NCBI GenBank assembly: GCA_023392535.1
Contig: JAEVYY010000018.1
Span: forward strand, 62,001-126,000
From: Bacillota bacterium
GTDB lineage: Bacteria; Bacillota; Clostridia; Lachnospirales; Lachnospiraceae
Length of the DNA: 64,000 nucleotides
Reading direction: 5' to 3'
Position numbers and translations under genes: made by a program. Shown here piece by piece: positions 17,702 to 27,400 of this stretch. The notes beneath the pieces are model-generated. The model did no database searches, was not told the origin of the DNA, and worked only from the letters and a program-made list of their open reading frames with translations. The first letter of the stretch is position 1, and the number at the start of each line of letters is the position of its first letter.

Positions 17702-17886
17702 CAGAAATAATTCAGCAAAACTATTGACAAACTGAAAATAATCAGTATAATACTAACTATAGCACGGAAATATTTCAGTAATATCTGAGAGCTGCTGATA
17801 TTCTGTTATTGGGCAAACAACAATATACAGACATATAATAGAATATTTTCAGTCAAATGTCAAATAAAAACTGAATATCTTCCGTG
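17702..17886 (+). promoter_or_regulatory. Fibre promoter P1 with operators and structured leader
   Basis: TTGACA at 17724-17729 and TATAAT at 17746-17751 are 16 bp apart. Three 14-bp dyads of one type surround them: CAGAAATAATTCAG at 17702-17715, ACTGAAAATAATCAGT at 17731-17746 (between -35 and -10), and CGGAAATATTTCAG at 17765-17778. The leader arm CACGGAA at 17763-17769 can pair with TTCCGTG at 17880-17886, just before the ribosome binding site. An inner helix ATATTCTGTTAT/ATAATAGAATAT is also possible (from 17798 and 17835). Confidence 0.8.
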
Positions 17887-17915
17887 TAAATAAAAAATAG
17901 AAAGGAAGAATTTTT

Positions 17916-18482
17916 ATGGAAAGAGGATTTGAAGTAGTTAACCTGCACGGATGTGCAAGTGGCGTAATCGCAACTCCGATTATTGGAGAGAACGGAAATT
18001 GGTTCATCGGAAACACAGATACTGGCGTAGGCGCGAAGGGCGCTGATGGAGCCACAGGACCAGAAGGACCAAAAGGAGAAAAGGGAGACCAAGGTGAGAT
18101 CGGACCAGCAGGTCCACAGGGAATGCAAGGTATCCAGGGAGAGAAAGGTGAAAAGGGTGATCAAGGTATTCAGGGGATCCAGGGAGAAAAAGGAGATAAG
18201 GGAGACAAAGGGGAAGATGTAGATAATAGTGAGTTGGAAAGACTGAGAAGTGATGTGGATACAATAAACCAAAGTTTAGAACTATTAACAGATACACTAA
18301 TTGCAGGATCTACAAGCGTAGTTATTTCAGATTCTCGAGTATCTAAAAATAGTTATTTGGATTTCTACACTTCAATATATGGTGTTAATCCTCTAACAGT
18401 AAATGTATCAGAGGGAAGCGTAACACTCGAATTTTTAAGTCAAAATTCTGATATGATTATAGGAGTGGGGGTGCGTAATTAA
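17916..18482 (+). CDS. Collagen-like fibre protein 1
   Basis: A 188-residue protein without signal peptide. Residues 1-34 carry the head shared by all three copies (GFEVVNLHGCASGVIATPII, then GENGNWFIGNTDTGV), which resembles the head of phage tail-fibre collagen proteins. About 21 Gly-X-Y triplets follow (GAK to GED), then a short heptad-like stretch (SELERLRSDVDTINQSLELL) and a small beta-rich tip. It is the first gene of the P1 unit and overlaps the next gene by TAATG. Collagen triplets imply a trimeric rod; attachment to a phage-like structure or the cell surface is not shown. It lacks the KALIASAIT module of the other fibres. Confidence 0.85.
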   Translation: MERGFEVVNLHGCASGVIATPIIGENGNWFIGNTDTGVGAKGADGATGPEGPKGEKGDQGEIGPAGPQGMQGIQGEKGEKGDQGIQGIQGEKGDKGDKGEDVDNSELERLRSDVDTINQSLELLTDTLIAGSTSVVISDSRVSKNSYLDFYTSIYGVNPLTVNVSEGSVTLEFLSQNSDMIIGVGVRN

Positions 18483-18784
18483 TGTCGAATTTATTTAGGT
18501 GTGGTTGTTTTTCTGTCAAATCGTATAGTGCGAAAAGTTCAGGTTATGGTGCGGAAAATCAATTTATTTATGATTTAACAAATATATCAGGTTATAGTAA
18601 TTTAGTGCTATACAAAAATATTTTTCCAGTGTGGAAGAATGTTTATGTTGGAAACCCTATAGATCATGCTGCAATATCATGGAGTATAACTTGGAACTCA
18701 ATTACAGGAAAACTATCCGCCACAAGAACTGGTGGGAGTGTATACACTATTCCAACAGATTGCACTTTTTATGTAGTAAATTAA
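18482..18784 (+). CDS. Small beta-rich fibre-tip-like protein
   Basis: A 100-residue protein whose ATG overlaps the stop of the fibre gene (TAATG at 18480-18484). Its C-terminus, ITWNSITGKLSATRTGGSVY, matches the tip motif in the other proteins of the locus (SYNSSTGVVSIKYTGG in fibre 3, SYNATTGILTVSNYSF in the secreted relative). I infer that it is a separate tip subunit of fibre 1 or a tip split off by a frame change. No signal peptide. Confidence 0.6.
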   Translation: MSNLFRCGCFSVKSYSAKSSGYGAENQFIYDLTNISGYSNLVLYKNIFPVWKNVYVGNPIDHAAISWSITWNSITGKLSATRTGGSVYTIPTDCTFYVVN

Positions 18785-18864
18785 ACTCTGGTTTATTAAA
18801 AAGGTATAACATTTAATCTTAATATTAAAATCAACAATAAACTATACAAATGAAAGGAAAAAAT

Positions 18865-19497
18865 ATGAAAAACAAAAGAGTAATTGCAGTAATCGCTACC
18901 GTAGCACTTTTATCAATAGCAAGCGTAGGAAGTGTATTTGCGGAAAATGAAACTACCATTAACAGCAAGGGGAAAATATTAACTTCTAGTGATGAGGTAT
19001 TGTTTGATGCTTCGGATTTTACGACATTATCAAATCGGCTTGACGAGGTTTTTCAATTTGTCAGTGAAGGAAAAGCATTAATAGCATCTGCTATCACTGA
19101 CAAAGGTGTTGATACAGCAGCAGATGCTACTTTCCAGACAATGGCTGATAATATAGCAGCTATGGCTGAGAAACAATATAATGATGGAAAAAAAGCAAGC
19201 TTGTTAAAGAAAGTCAAATTAGGATCTTCACTTGATACAACATATAATTTAACTTCTTACGAGGGATGGAAAAGCTTTACTAATTCAAATTTTAGTATAA
19301 GTGTGACAAGTGCTAGTATAACTAATTCTAAATCAATAGGAAGTGAATATACAACAACGCATTATGCACCAAGTTATAGTTATAATGCTACTACTGGTAT
19401 TTTAACAGTAAGTAATTATAGTTTTAGTACGGGTAGTTCAAAAATACATGATAATGGTATGCCATGTGATATTTACCTGTTTTATAATGGTGAATAA
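18865..19497 (+). CDS. Secreted relative of the fibre proteins
   Basis: A 210-residue protein with a clear signal peptide (MKNKRVIAVIATVALLSIAS, then VGSVFA and cleavage before ENE). After it comes the module found in fibres 2 and 3 (VSEGKALIASAITDKGVDTA, then ADATFQTMADNI) and the shared beta tip SYNATTGILTVSNYSF. There is no collagen region. So the stalk and head have been replaced by an export signal. ATG 18865 has AAAGGAAA in front; ATG 18850 is in frame but would put extra charged residues before the signal. Function unknown. Confidence 0.75.
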   Translation: MKNKRVIAVIATVALLSIASVGSVFAENETTINSKGKILTSSDEVLFDASDFTTLSNRLDEVFQFVSEGKALIASAITDKGVDTAADATFQTMADNIAAMAEKQYNDGKKASLLKKVKLGSSLDTTYNLTSYEGWKSFTNSNFSISVTSASITNSKSIGSEYTTTHYAPSYSYNATTGILTVSNYSFSTGSSKIHDNGMPCDIYLFYNGE

Positions 19498-19588
19498 TTT
19501 ATAAAATTTTGTGATTATACAGAAGGACAAATATTGTCGGAACGATTAAGTATTAATCTAATATAAACTTTTGCTTATTTACATTTAG

Positions 19589-19616
19589 AGGTGTCTGCTT
19601 TGACACCTTTATTTGT
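19589..19616 (+). terminator. Terminator of the first fibre unit
   Basis: AGGTGTC at 19589-19595 pairs with GACACCT at 19602-19608, followed by TTATTTG. The gene-free stretch 19498-19910 holds this terminator and then promoter P2; I see nothing else in it. Confidence 0.7.
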
Positions 19617-19732
19617 GCATTAATAGAAGGTCATTCAAAGCGAGTAATTAATCTGGGAGGATTACCATCTTAAGGTATCTTCCTATATTTTTATTCATTA
19701 TCATTTTCCTCTAATTCTTAAAAAATAAAAGG

Positions 19733-19872
19733 TAGAAATAATTCAGCAAAACTATTGACAAACTGAAAAATATCAGTATAATAAGAAGTGTAATACAGAA
19801 AGTATTCAGCAAACAAATTCTATTTCTGGCCAAGAAAATATATATGAATCGGATAATTCTGTACCTTCTGTA
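19733..19872 (+). promoter_or_regulatory. Fibre promoter P2 with operators and structured leader
   Basis: TTGACA at 19755-19760 and TATAAT at 19777-19782 are 16 bp apart. The dyads are TAGAAATAATTCAG (19733-19746), ACTGAAAAATATCAGT between the boxes (19762-19777), and CAGAAAGTATTCAG (19796-19809). The leader arm TACAGAA at 19794-19800 can pair with TTCTGTA at 19866-19872. Compared with P1, the paired positions change together. Confidence 0.8.
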
Positions 19873-19910
19873 TGTAAATAAATATTTGAAAAAAGAAAGG
19901 AAAGACTATT

Positions 19911-20762
19911 ATGCAAAAAGGATTTAAAGAAGTAAATTTACATGGTTGTGTCAGCGGAGTAATCGCGACACCAGAAATTGGAGAAAATGGAAACTGGTTT
20001 ATTGGAAATGATGATACCGGTGTGCGTGCAAAGGGTGCAGATGGAGCAACAGGACCAGAAGGACCACAGGGTGAAAAAGGAGATCAGGGAGAAATCGGAC
20101 CAGCAGGTCCGCAGGGTATTCAAGGACTCCAAGGTGAAAAAGGAGAAAAAGGGGACCAGGGAGAACAAGGAATCCAAGGAGAAAAAGGAGACCAGGGCGA
20201 AAAAGGTGATAAAGGTGAAGATGCTGACGCTAGTGAGCTGGAAAGACTCAGTAAAGCTGTCGATACGTTAAATGATGATCTAAGCCAGATATCAACGGAG
20301 CTTGTAGAAACAAAAAAATCTGTCGCTGATGGTAAAGCCCTTATAGCATCAGCGATTACAAACAAGGGCGTGACTACAGCTGCGGATGCTGAATTTCAGG
20401 TTATGGCAACTAATATTTCTACAATGGCGACAAATCAATATAATTCCGGATATTCAGCCGGAACAAACAGTGGATATAAATTTGCAAAGATTGGCAGCGT
20501 GTCTGGAAGCTACAATACATCCAGTCATACAATTACATCTTATGGTGGAACAGTATATACGTCTTTAAATGTATCCCAGATATTTTTACATGTAACAAGT
20601 TCAACTGCATATAAAAGATATCAAGATTCTGATCGACAAGTTACATGTAATCCAACCTGGAGCAAAAATGGTACTGCAATTAATGTAAGTGGACTTGCTG
20701 CTAACAGTAATAATGAATGTTTTGCTGTTGTATCAGTAGATGTATATGCTATATATCAATAA
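19911..20762 (+). CDS. Collagen-like fibre protein 2
   Basis: A 283-residue protein without signal peptide: shared head (NLHGCVSGVIATPEIGENGN, then WFIGNDDTGV), 21 Gly-X-Y triplets, and a helical region (SELERLSKAVDTLNDDLSQI). Then come the module SVADGKALIASAITNKGVTT and a Gly/Ser-rich beta tip of about 90 residues. The module resembles the segment before the tips of phage tail fibres. It follows P2 and precedes the lysis genes, so it may share a transcript with them. Confidence 0.87.
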   Translation: MQKGFKEVNLHGCVSGVIATPEIGENGNWFIGNDDTGVRAKGADGATGPEGPQGEKGDQGEIGPAGPQGIQGLQGEKGEKGDQGEQGIQGEKGDQGEKGDKGEDADASELERLSKAVDTLNDDLSQISTELVETKKSVADGKALIASAITNKGVTTAADAEFQVMATNISTMATNQYNSGYSAGTNSGYKFAKIGSVSGSYNTSSHTITSYGGTVYTSLNVSQIFLHVTSSTAYKRYQDSDRQVTCNPTWSKNGTAINVSGLAANSNNECFAVVSVDVYAIYQ

Positions 20763-20879
20763 TTTAAACTTTTGTTAAATTTCGACTATGTAGCTGCAAG
20801 AAGAGGCACTGTGCGTCTGCATGGTGTCTTTTTAAATAAAAGAATCAACTTTATATTTAATGTAGAAGGGAGAATCAAA

Positions 20880-21188
20880 ATGGGAAGTGAAAAGCAGTCA
20901 TGTGAAATATGTCCTTATATAGCGCAGATCGGTCAATTAATGGAAGACAGCGTAAGAAATACAAAACAGCACAAAGAATTTTATGATAAGTTTGAAAATC
21001 TAAGCATCAGCACGGCTGTGACAGAAGAACGTTATAGTGTAATCATTCAAAGTATAAACAGTCTGACTGCAAAAGTGGAAGGAATCAGTAATGTTCCGGC
21101 TGGACGTTGGAATGCAGCAGTCATGGTCATAGTGAGTACACTGATAGGTGGAATTATTACAGCATTCATTACAAAATTATTTTATTAA
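20880..21188 (+). CDS. XhlA-like lysis accessory protein
   Basis: A 102-residue protein with a cytoplasmic helical part (MEDSVRNTKQHKEFYDKFEN and more) and a single C-terminal transmembrane helix (WNAAVMVIVSTLIGGIITAF). This layout is that of XhlA-type phage proteins that help a holin. It has an N-terminal CEICPY motif. ATG 20880 follows AGAAGGGAG; the frame is open further upstream without a ribosome binding site. Confidence 0.6.
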   Translation: MGSEKQSCEICPYIAQIGQLMEDSVRNTKQHKEFYDKFENLSISTAVTEERYSVIIQSINSLTAKVEGISNVPAGRWNAAVMVIVSTLIGGIITAFITKLFY

Positions 21189-21219
21189 TTCAAAAGGTAT
21201 AAAAAAGGAGGAATATTAT

Positions 21220-21420
21220 GTGATAAAAATAGGTTTCAACGCAAAATATAGAACATATTGTCAACAACGACATATACTTTTACTAAGGATAAGCTTAAGA
21301 AATAAGGCAGAAACAATAACGGATAAAGAAGCAAGGATACCATTAGTAAGAGAAAAGTTGGATTTCGATAGCATGAATGGACATGCGAAAGATATCTATG
21401 AAAGTGAGGGACACCTATGA
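21220..21420 (+). CDS. Small protein before the holin, start uncertain
   Basis: GGAGG at 21207-21211 is followed by ATGTGATAAAA. The ATG at 21218 is directly followed by TGA, but GTG at 21220 opens a frame of 66 residues that ends at 21420 and overlaps the holin ATG by four bases (ATGA). The product is hydrophilic and matches nothing I know. The good ribosome binding site and tight overlap support translation; an abortive one-codon start would be an unusual feature. Confidence 0.4.
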   Translation: MIKIGFNAKYRTYCQQRHILLLRISLRNKAETITDKEARIPLVREKLDFDSMNGHAKDIYESEGHL

Positions 21421-21635
21421 AAGCAGCTATTATTAAACTATTAAAAGTGAAATCAATCGTAACACTTGTATTAACTGTTGTATTTTCATATTTATCGATC
21501 TGCGGAGTGATAGATGAGGATAAATTTATGACTATATTTTCTATGGTCATAGCATTTTACTTTGGAACGCAATATCAAAAAGTACAAGAATCGCAGTTTT
21601 TGCAAATGAATGAGAGTGAGGAAGTGGAATCATGA
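21417..21635 (+). CDS. Holin-like protein
   Basis: A 72-residue protein with two hydrophobic segments (SIVTLVLTVVFSYLSICGVI and FMTIFSMVIAFYFGTQYQ) and a charged C-terminus (ESQFLQMNESEEVES). Size, topology and direct coupling to an endolysin gene (ATGA overlap at 21632-21635) point to a phage holin, which would make lesions in the cytoplasmic membrane. The family is a guess; the role comes from the context. Confidence 0.7.
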   Translation: MKAAIIKLLKVKSIVTLVLTVVFSYLSICGVIDEDKFMTIFSMVIAFYFGTQYQKVQESQFLQMNESEEVES

Positions 21636-22396
21636 GTTTGACAGGGAAGGGACTTGCCGAATTTGGAAAATCAAAAATTGGTACTCCTTATTTTTACGGA
21701 GCTAAAATACAGGAGGGAGTACTGACAGAAAATAAAGTAAAAGTCATGCACAAATTATATCCTACTATCGTAACATCCTCCTATATTGCAAAGACCAGAG
21801 CTAAAAATCAGATTGGCAAAGTAAATGTCGATTGCAGCGGGCTGATCTATGGATATCGGGGGAAGAATCTGGGCTCCTATCAACTCTATACAACTGCATA
21901 TACAAGACTTCCTATTACAAAATGGAAAAGTTTTGCAGTCGGAACAGTGTTGTGGAAATCTGGTCATGTTGGTATTTATCTTGGAAATGGAGAGGTAGCA
22001 GAGGCAAAAGGATTGCAGTATGGAACCATAAAATCTCCAATTAGTGTAACCAGCTGGGTTTATGGACTTACCTTTCCTGATATCGATTATTCTTATACGG
22101 ATAATCTCGTTTCTGCTTCCACCTGGAAGGGAATAAACCCGTATTCAGAACCGACCAGGTTGCTTCAAAGAGAAAGCACAGGGAATGATGTAAAATGGTT
22201 GCAATGGGAACTAAGGGAGGCTGGATTTAATACCTCCTTTTCCTTTGGAGACAAAATGCACAAGGCCGTCTTGGTGGATGGAAATTTCGGAAAAATAACA
22301 GATGCAGCCCTTAGAGCATTTCAACAATCCTGCAAGATCACGGTAGATGGAAAGTGCGGTGTGATCACACGCAGTTATTTAAAAACAAAGGAATGA
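21632..22396 (+). CDS. Endolysin: NlpC/P60 peptidase with peptidoglycan-binding domain
   Basis: A 254-residue cell-wall hydrolase without signal peptide, as expected for a holin-dependent endolysin. Residues 1-150 form an NlpC/P60-type domain with Cys68 in VDCSGL and His112 in WKSGHVGIYLG. Residues 165-254 match a PG_binding_1 domain (LLQRESTGNDVKWLQWELRE, VDGNFGKITDAALRAFQQS). It should cut peptide stems in peptidoglycan. It closes the phage-derived unit; a hairpin follows. Confidence 0.9.
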   Translation: MSLTGKGLAEFGKSKIGTPYFYGAKIQEGVLTENKVKVMHKLYPTIVTSSYIAKTRAKNQIGKVNVDCSGLIYGYRGKNLGSYQLYTTAYTRLPITKWKSFAVGTVLWKSGHVGIYLGNGEVAEAKGLQYGTIKSPISVTSWVYGLTFPDIDYSYTDNLVSASTWKGINPYSEPTRLLQRESTGNDVKWLQWELREAGFNTSFSFGDKMHKAVLVDGNFGKITDAALRAFQQSCKITVDGKCGVITRSYLKTKE

Positions 22397-22400
22397 AAGA

Positions 22401-22431
22401 AACAAGCCTGGGTCATGGACCTAGGCTTGTT
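22401..22431. terminator. Hairpin between endolysin and pncB
   Basis: AACAAGCCT at 22401-22409 pairs with AGGCTTGTT at 22423-22431, with inner GGTC/GACC pairing. It overlaps the pncB stop codon on the minus strand. The T runs are short on both sides, so termination may be moderate. Confidence 0.65.
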
Positions 22432-23884
22432 CTACGTTGCTCATACGATCTAGTAGATCAATTTTAATCTGATATAATTTTACTGATAAGTCAACATATA
22501 CATTATGAGGATTTACAAGACGCCTTGTTTCATCCCATAGAGTATTTAATTCCTGCTGACAGTATGCGCGGATATCCATAACTTTTGGTGATTTGTATAC
22601 ACAATTACCATCGATAAAAATGGGAACCATGATTTCCCTTAAGGTATAGCTCTCCGCTTTTAATTTCGTCTTCTTCCAAGGTTCAATTGGATCAAATAGA
22701 AGCAGGGGATCCTTTTCATCAAATATCTCATTATTCAGGCAAATGAGATCAGCCTTTATTTTACCAGAATCTTTTTCATAAACACGATAGATTTTCTTAT
22801 TCCCCGGGTTGGTTATCTTTTCCGTATTCTCAGACAATTTTATTTTCGGTATGAACACATCGTCATCATTCATGACGGCGGATAACTTATATACCCCTCC
22901 AAATGCGGGCCAATCTTTAGAAGTGATCAGATTCGTACCAACGCCCCAGGAAGTGATGGCAGCCCCCTGCACCTTTAAGCTGTCAATTAAATATTCATCT
23001 AAATCATTGGAGGCAGAGATAATCGCATTTTTAAATCCCGCTTCATCCAACATTTTTCTTGCTTTTTTGGATAAATATGCTAGGTCGCCACTATCAAGGC
23101 GGATTCCATAATTGGTAAGAGGTATCCCGTTCTTCTGCATTTCTTGAAAGACACGAATGGCATTTGGCACGCCTGATTTTAGAGAATCATAAGTATCCAC
23201 TAACAGGAGGCATGCATTTGGATATAATTCGGCATATTTTTGAAAGGCTGTATATTCATCCGGGAAACTCATGATCCAGCTATGTGCATGGGTACCTTTT
23301 ACAGGGACATCAAATAACTGACCACAAAGAACATTGGAAGTACCGATACATCCGCCGATCATAGCAGCTCTCGCACCATAGGTTCCAGCATCCGGACCCT
23401 GGGCGCGCCGAAGTCCAAATTCCATGATACCATCTCCACGGGCAGCATAGCATACACGGGATGCTTTGGTAGCAATTAACGATTGGTGATTTATAATATT
23501 CAAAATAGCCGTTTCTATCAATTGCGCTTCCATAATAGGAGCGATTACTTTCACAATGGGTTCTCTTGGAAAAATTACAGTACCTTCTGGTATTGCATAG
23601 ATACTGCCTGAAAACTTGAAGTCTTTCAGATATTCTAAAAAATCGGTATCAAATATTTGTAAACTGGTAAGATATTCGATATCTTCCCTGGAAAAATGCA
23701 GTTCTTTGATATATTGAATGACCTGCTCCAGACCGGCAGCAATCGCATATCCGCTATCCAGTGGATTGGTACGGTAAAACATATCGAAAATTACCATTTC
23801 ATTTTGTGCTTCATTTTTGAAGTAGCCTTGCATCATCGTTAGTTCATAGAGATCTGTAAGCAAGGTTAAGTTTTGTCTGTCCAT
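22421..23884 (-). CDS. pncB: Nicotinate phosphoribosyltransferase
   Basis: A 487-residue enzyme that makes nicotinate mononucleotide from nicotinate and PRPP, the NAD salvage entry. Signatures: LTLLTDLYELTMMQGYF at the start, FGLRRAQGPDAGTYGARAA with the substrate-binding Arg residues, GTHAHSWIMSF with the phosphorylated-type His, and IRLDSGDLAYLSKKARKMLD. Length fits the clostridial form. It is convergent with the endolysin and divergent from ileS. Confidence 0.95.
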   Translation of the reverse strand: MDRQNLTLLTDLYELTMMQGYFKNEAQNEMVIFDMFYRTNPLDSGYAIAAGLEQVIQYIKELHFSREDIEYLTSLQIFDTDFLEYLKDFKFSGSIYAIPEGTVIFPREPIVKVIAPIMEAQLIETAILNIINHQSLIATKASRVCYAARGDGIMEFGLRRAQGPDAGTYGARAAMIGGCIGTSNVLCGQLFDVPVKGTHAHSWIMSFPDEYTAFQKYAELYPNACLLLVDTYDSLKSGVPNAIRVFQEMQKNGIPLTNYGIRLDSGDLAYLSKKARKMLDEAGFKNAIISASNDLDEYLIDSLKVQGAAITSWGVGTNLITSKDWPAFGGVYKLSAVMNDDDVFIPKIKLSENTEKITNPGNKKIYRVYEKDSGKIKADLICLNNEIFDEKDPLLLFDPIEPWKKTKLKAESYTLREIMVPIFIDGNCVYKSPKVMDIRAYCQQELNTLWDETRRLVNPHNVYVDLSVKLYQIKIDLLDRMSNVEQA

Positions 23885-24031
23885 TTCATTAAGCCCTCCG
23901 CTTTTGTTCTTTTCTGATATAGAATCTGTATAATGTGCCCCAAAACAGTACTATGGGGTGACAAGACACCTACTTTTCTACTATCATACGTTATCTTGGA
24001 AAAGAAATCAATGAAAAAACGCCAAATTAGT

Positions 24032-24061
24032 TGACAAAACATTTAACCTCATTCTATAATT
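24032..24061 (+). promoter_or_regulatory. Promoter of ileS
   Basis: TTGACA at 24032-24037 and TATAAT at 24056-24061 are 18 bp apart. The transcript would begin near 24068 and contain the T-box leader. Within 23885-24413 no gene is visible; this promoter and the T-box fill it. Confidence 0.75.
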
Positions 24062-24119
24062 ATTCTCGTTAAACATTTCTTTAAAAAATTGTTAAACAAA
24101 TAGAATAGAGCCATATAAA

Positions 24120-24373
24120 CTATGATGAAGAAAGTATATGATGATCGAAAGGCAAAGAGAGTTCGGGTAGGTGGGAGCCGGATGCAAGTAGAGAATGATA
24201 GAAGATCACTTCGGAGTTTCATAGCTGAACAGAATTTGATTGATAAGTAAGCGATGACGTCTTCCTACGTTACAGGGAACACATATGAGAAGAGGAGTCT
24301 TTGGTGTATGGTGTAACAGGTGGTATCACGAGTAATTTTAACCTCGTCCTTTTACAAAGGGATGAGGTTTTTA
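24120..24373 (+). promoter_or_regulatory. T-box leader, isoleucine specific
   Basis: The 5' stem contains AGAGAGTTCGGGTAGGTGGG and a specifier region GAAGATCACTTCGG, where ATC (24205-24207) is an isoleucine codon. The T-box itself is GTAACAGGTGGTATCACGAG near 24313-24332, a variant of the usual AGGGTGGTACCGCG. The terminator pairs AACCTCGTCC (24340-24349) with GGGATGAGGTT (24359-24369) and is followed by TTTT. Uncharged tRNA-Ile should stabilise the antiterminator and allow ileS transcription. Confidence 0.88.
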
Positions 24374-24413
24374 TATTTGATTCTTCAATTGGTATAAGAA
24401 AGGAATTACAATC

Positions 24414-27400
24414 ATGTATGAAAAAGTATCAACAGATCTAAATTTTGTAGATCGTGAAAGACAAACAGAAAAATTCTGGCGTGAAAATGACATATTTAAA
24501 AAAAGTATGGAGAGCCGTGGAAAGGGAGAAACCTATACCTTTTATGACGGACCGCCAACGGCAAATGGAAAACCGCATATTGGACACGTTTTAACACGTG
24601 TCATCAAAGATATGATTCCAAGATACAGAACGATGAAAGGGTACATGGTACCAAGAAAAGCGGGATGGGATACACACGGTCTGCCGGTAGAACTGGAAGT
24701 TGAGAAACTGTTAGGCCTTGATGGGAAAGAACAAATTGAAGAATACGGTCTAGATCCGTTCATTACCAAGTGTAAGGAAAGTGTATGGAAATATAAAGGA
24801 ATGTGGGAAGACTTTTCAGGTACTGTCGGTTTTTGGGCGGATATGGAAGAGCCATATGTAACATACCATGATGATTATATCGAATCCGAATGGTGGGCAT
24901 TAAAGGAGATCTGGAAGAAAGATTTATTATATAAAGGATTTAAAATTGTTCCTTACTGCCCGCGTTGTGGAACACCATTATCCAGTCATGAGGTGGCGCA
25001 AGGCTATAAAGATGTCAAAGAACGTTCCGCGGTCGCCCGATTTAAGGTAAAAGATGAAGACGCTTTTATTTTAGCATGGACTACTACGCCATGGACGCTA
25101 CCATCAAACGTTGCTCTTTGTGTCAATCCAAATGAAACCTATGTAAAAGTAAGGACAGCAGATCTGTATACGTACTACATGGCAGAAGCTTTGGTAGAAA
25201 AAATTTTAGGGGGAGAGCAACCGTCAGCTCCTTATGAAATTCTGGAAACTTTTAAAGGAACGGATCTTGAATATAAAGAATATGAACCACTTTATGAATG
25301 CGCTGCGGATATAGCCCAGAGGCAACATAAAAAAGCACATTTTGTAACATGTGACACATATGTTACATTGACAGACGGTACCGGTGTCGTACACATCGCA
25401 CCTGCATTTGGTGAAGATGATGCCAAGGTCGGACGAAATTATGATCTTCCATTTGTACAATTGGTAGATGGAAAAGGTAATATGGCCCCGGAAACACCAT
25501 TTGCCGGACTTTTTGTAAAGAAAGCAGATCCGGAAGTATTAAAAGACTTAGATGCAAGAGGACTTCTATTCTCAGCGCCTAAATTTGAACATAGTTATCC
25601 ACACTGCTGGAGATGTGACACACCTCTCATCTATTATGCAAGAGAATCCTGGTTTATCAAGATGACAGCTGTGAAAGAAGATTTGATTCGTAACAATAAT
25701 ACAATAAACTGGATTCCGGAATCTATTGGAAAAGGTCGTTTTGGAGATTGGCTGGAAAATATACAAGACTGGGGCATTTCACGAAATCGTTACTGGGGAA
25801 CCCCTTTAAATGTGTGGGAATGTGAATGTGGTCATATGCATGCGATCGGAAGCCGTGAAGAATTAGAAAAGATGAGCGGTAATGCAGCAGCGAAAACAGT
25901 TGAGCTACACAGACCTTATATCGATGAAATCCGGATTCCTTGTCCAAAGTGTAAAAAACAGATGACACGCGTGCCAGAAGTAATTGACTGCTGGTTTGAT
26001 TCTGGTGCGATGCCTTTTGCACAGCATCATTATCCATTTGAAAATAAAGACTTATTTGAACAACAATTCCCGGCACAATTTATATCGGAAGCCGTTGATC
26101 AGACGAGAGGTTGGTTCTACTCTTTACTTGCGGAATCTACATTGCTATTTAATAAAGCGCCGTATGAAAATGTTATTGTGCTTGGGCATGTACAAGATGA
26201 GAATGGACAGAAGATGTCGAAATCCAAAGGAAATGCAGTTGACCCGTTTGAAGCACTTAAGACATACGGGGCAGATGCCATCCGCTGGTACTTCTACGTG
26301 AACTCAGCGCCATGGCTCCCAAATCGTTTCCATGGGAAAGCAGTTCAGGAAGGGCAGCGCAAATTCATGGGTACTTTATGGAATACCTATGCGTTCTTTG
26401 TTTTGTATGCAAACATCGATCAATTTGATGCGACGAAGTATACACTGGAGTATGATAAACTTCCAGTCATGGATAAGTGGCTGCTGTCCAAATTGAACAC
26501 ATTGATTACAGAAGTAGATAATAATCTGGCTGGCTATAAGATTCCGGAAACAGCAAGAGCTTTACAGGAATTTGTAGATGAAATGAGTAACTGGTATGTA
26601 AGGCGGGGACGTGAGCGGTTCTGGGCAAAGGGGATGGAACAAGACAAGATCAATGCCTACATGACGCTTTATACATCACTTGTTACCGTTGCAAAATTAG
26701 CAGCTCCAATGATTCCATTTATGACAGAGGAAATTTATTTAAATTTGGTAAGAAGTATTGATAAGACAGCTCCGGAAAGTATTCATCTATGTGATTTTCC
26801 GGTTGCAGATTCCGCGTTTGTTGATAAAAAGTTGGAAGAGGACATGGAAGAAGTGCTGGAAGTAGTAGTTCTTGGCCGTGCAGCAAGAAACACCGCTAAC
26901 ATTAAAAACAGACAGCCAATCGGTAAGATGTATATGAAAGCAGATCAGACATTATCTGATTTTTACGTAAAGATTATAGAAGAAGAACTAAATGTAAAAG
27001 AAGCTGTATTTACAGATGATGTTAGGGATTTTACATCCTATTCTTTTAAACCACAATTGAAAACATTGGGAAAACGCTTCGGGAAACAATTAAATGCATT
27101 AAAAGAATTGTTAGCCGATATGGATGGCAATGTTGCTATGGACGAATTGAATACAAAGGGAACACTTACCATTACCCTGGATGGTAGCAAAGAGGTATTA
27201 GAGAAGGAAGATCTTCTCATTGATGCAGCGCAGGTAGAGGGATTTTTATCAGAATCTTATAATGGAATTACTGTTGTTCTGGATACGAATCTGACAGAGG
27301 ATCTGATCGAAGAAGGCTTTGTTTATGAAGTAATCAGCAAGATTCAGACAATGCGTAAGGATGCAGATTTTGAAGTGACAGATCATATCTGTGTATATAT

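Noticed and set aside
20100..20220. Tandem repeat of GGAGAAAAAGG type as a mobile or regulatory repeat
   Set aside because: It is the coding sequence of Gly-X-Y triplets.
17002..22396. Attachment sites flanking the phage-derived locus
   Set aside because: I compared the flanks at 16870-17001 and 22397-22420 by eye and saw no direct repeat; no integrase gene is present.
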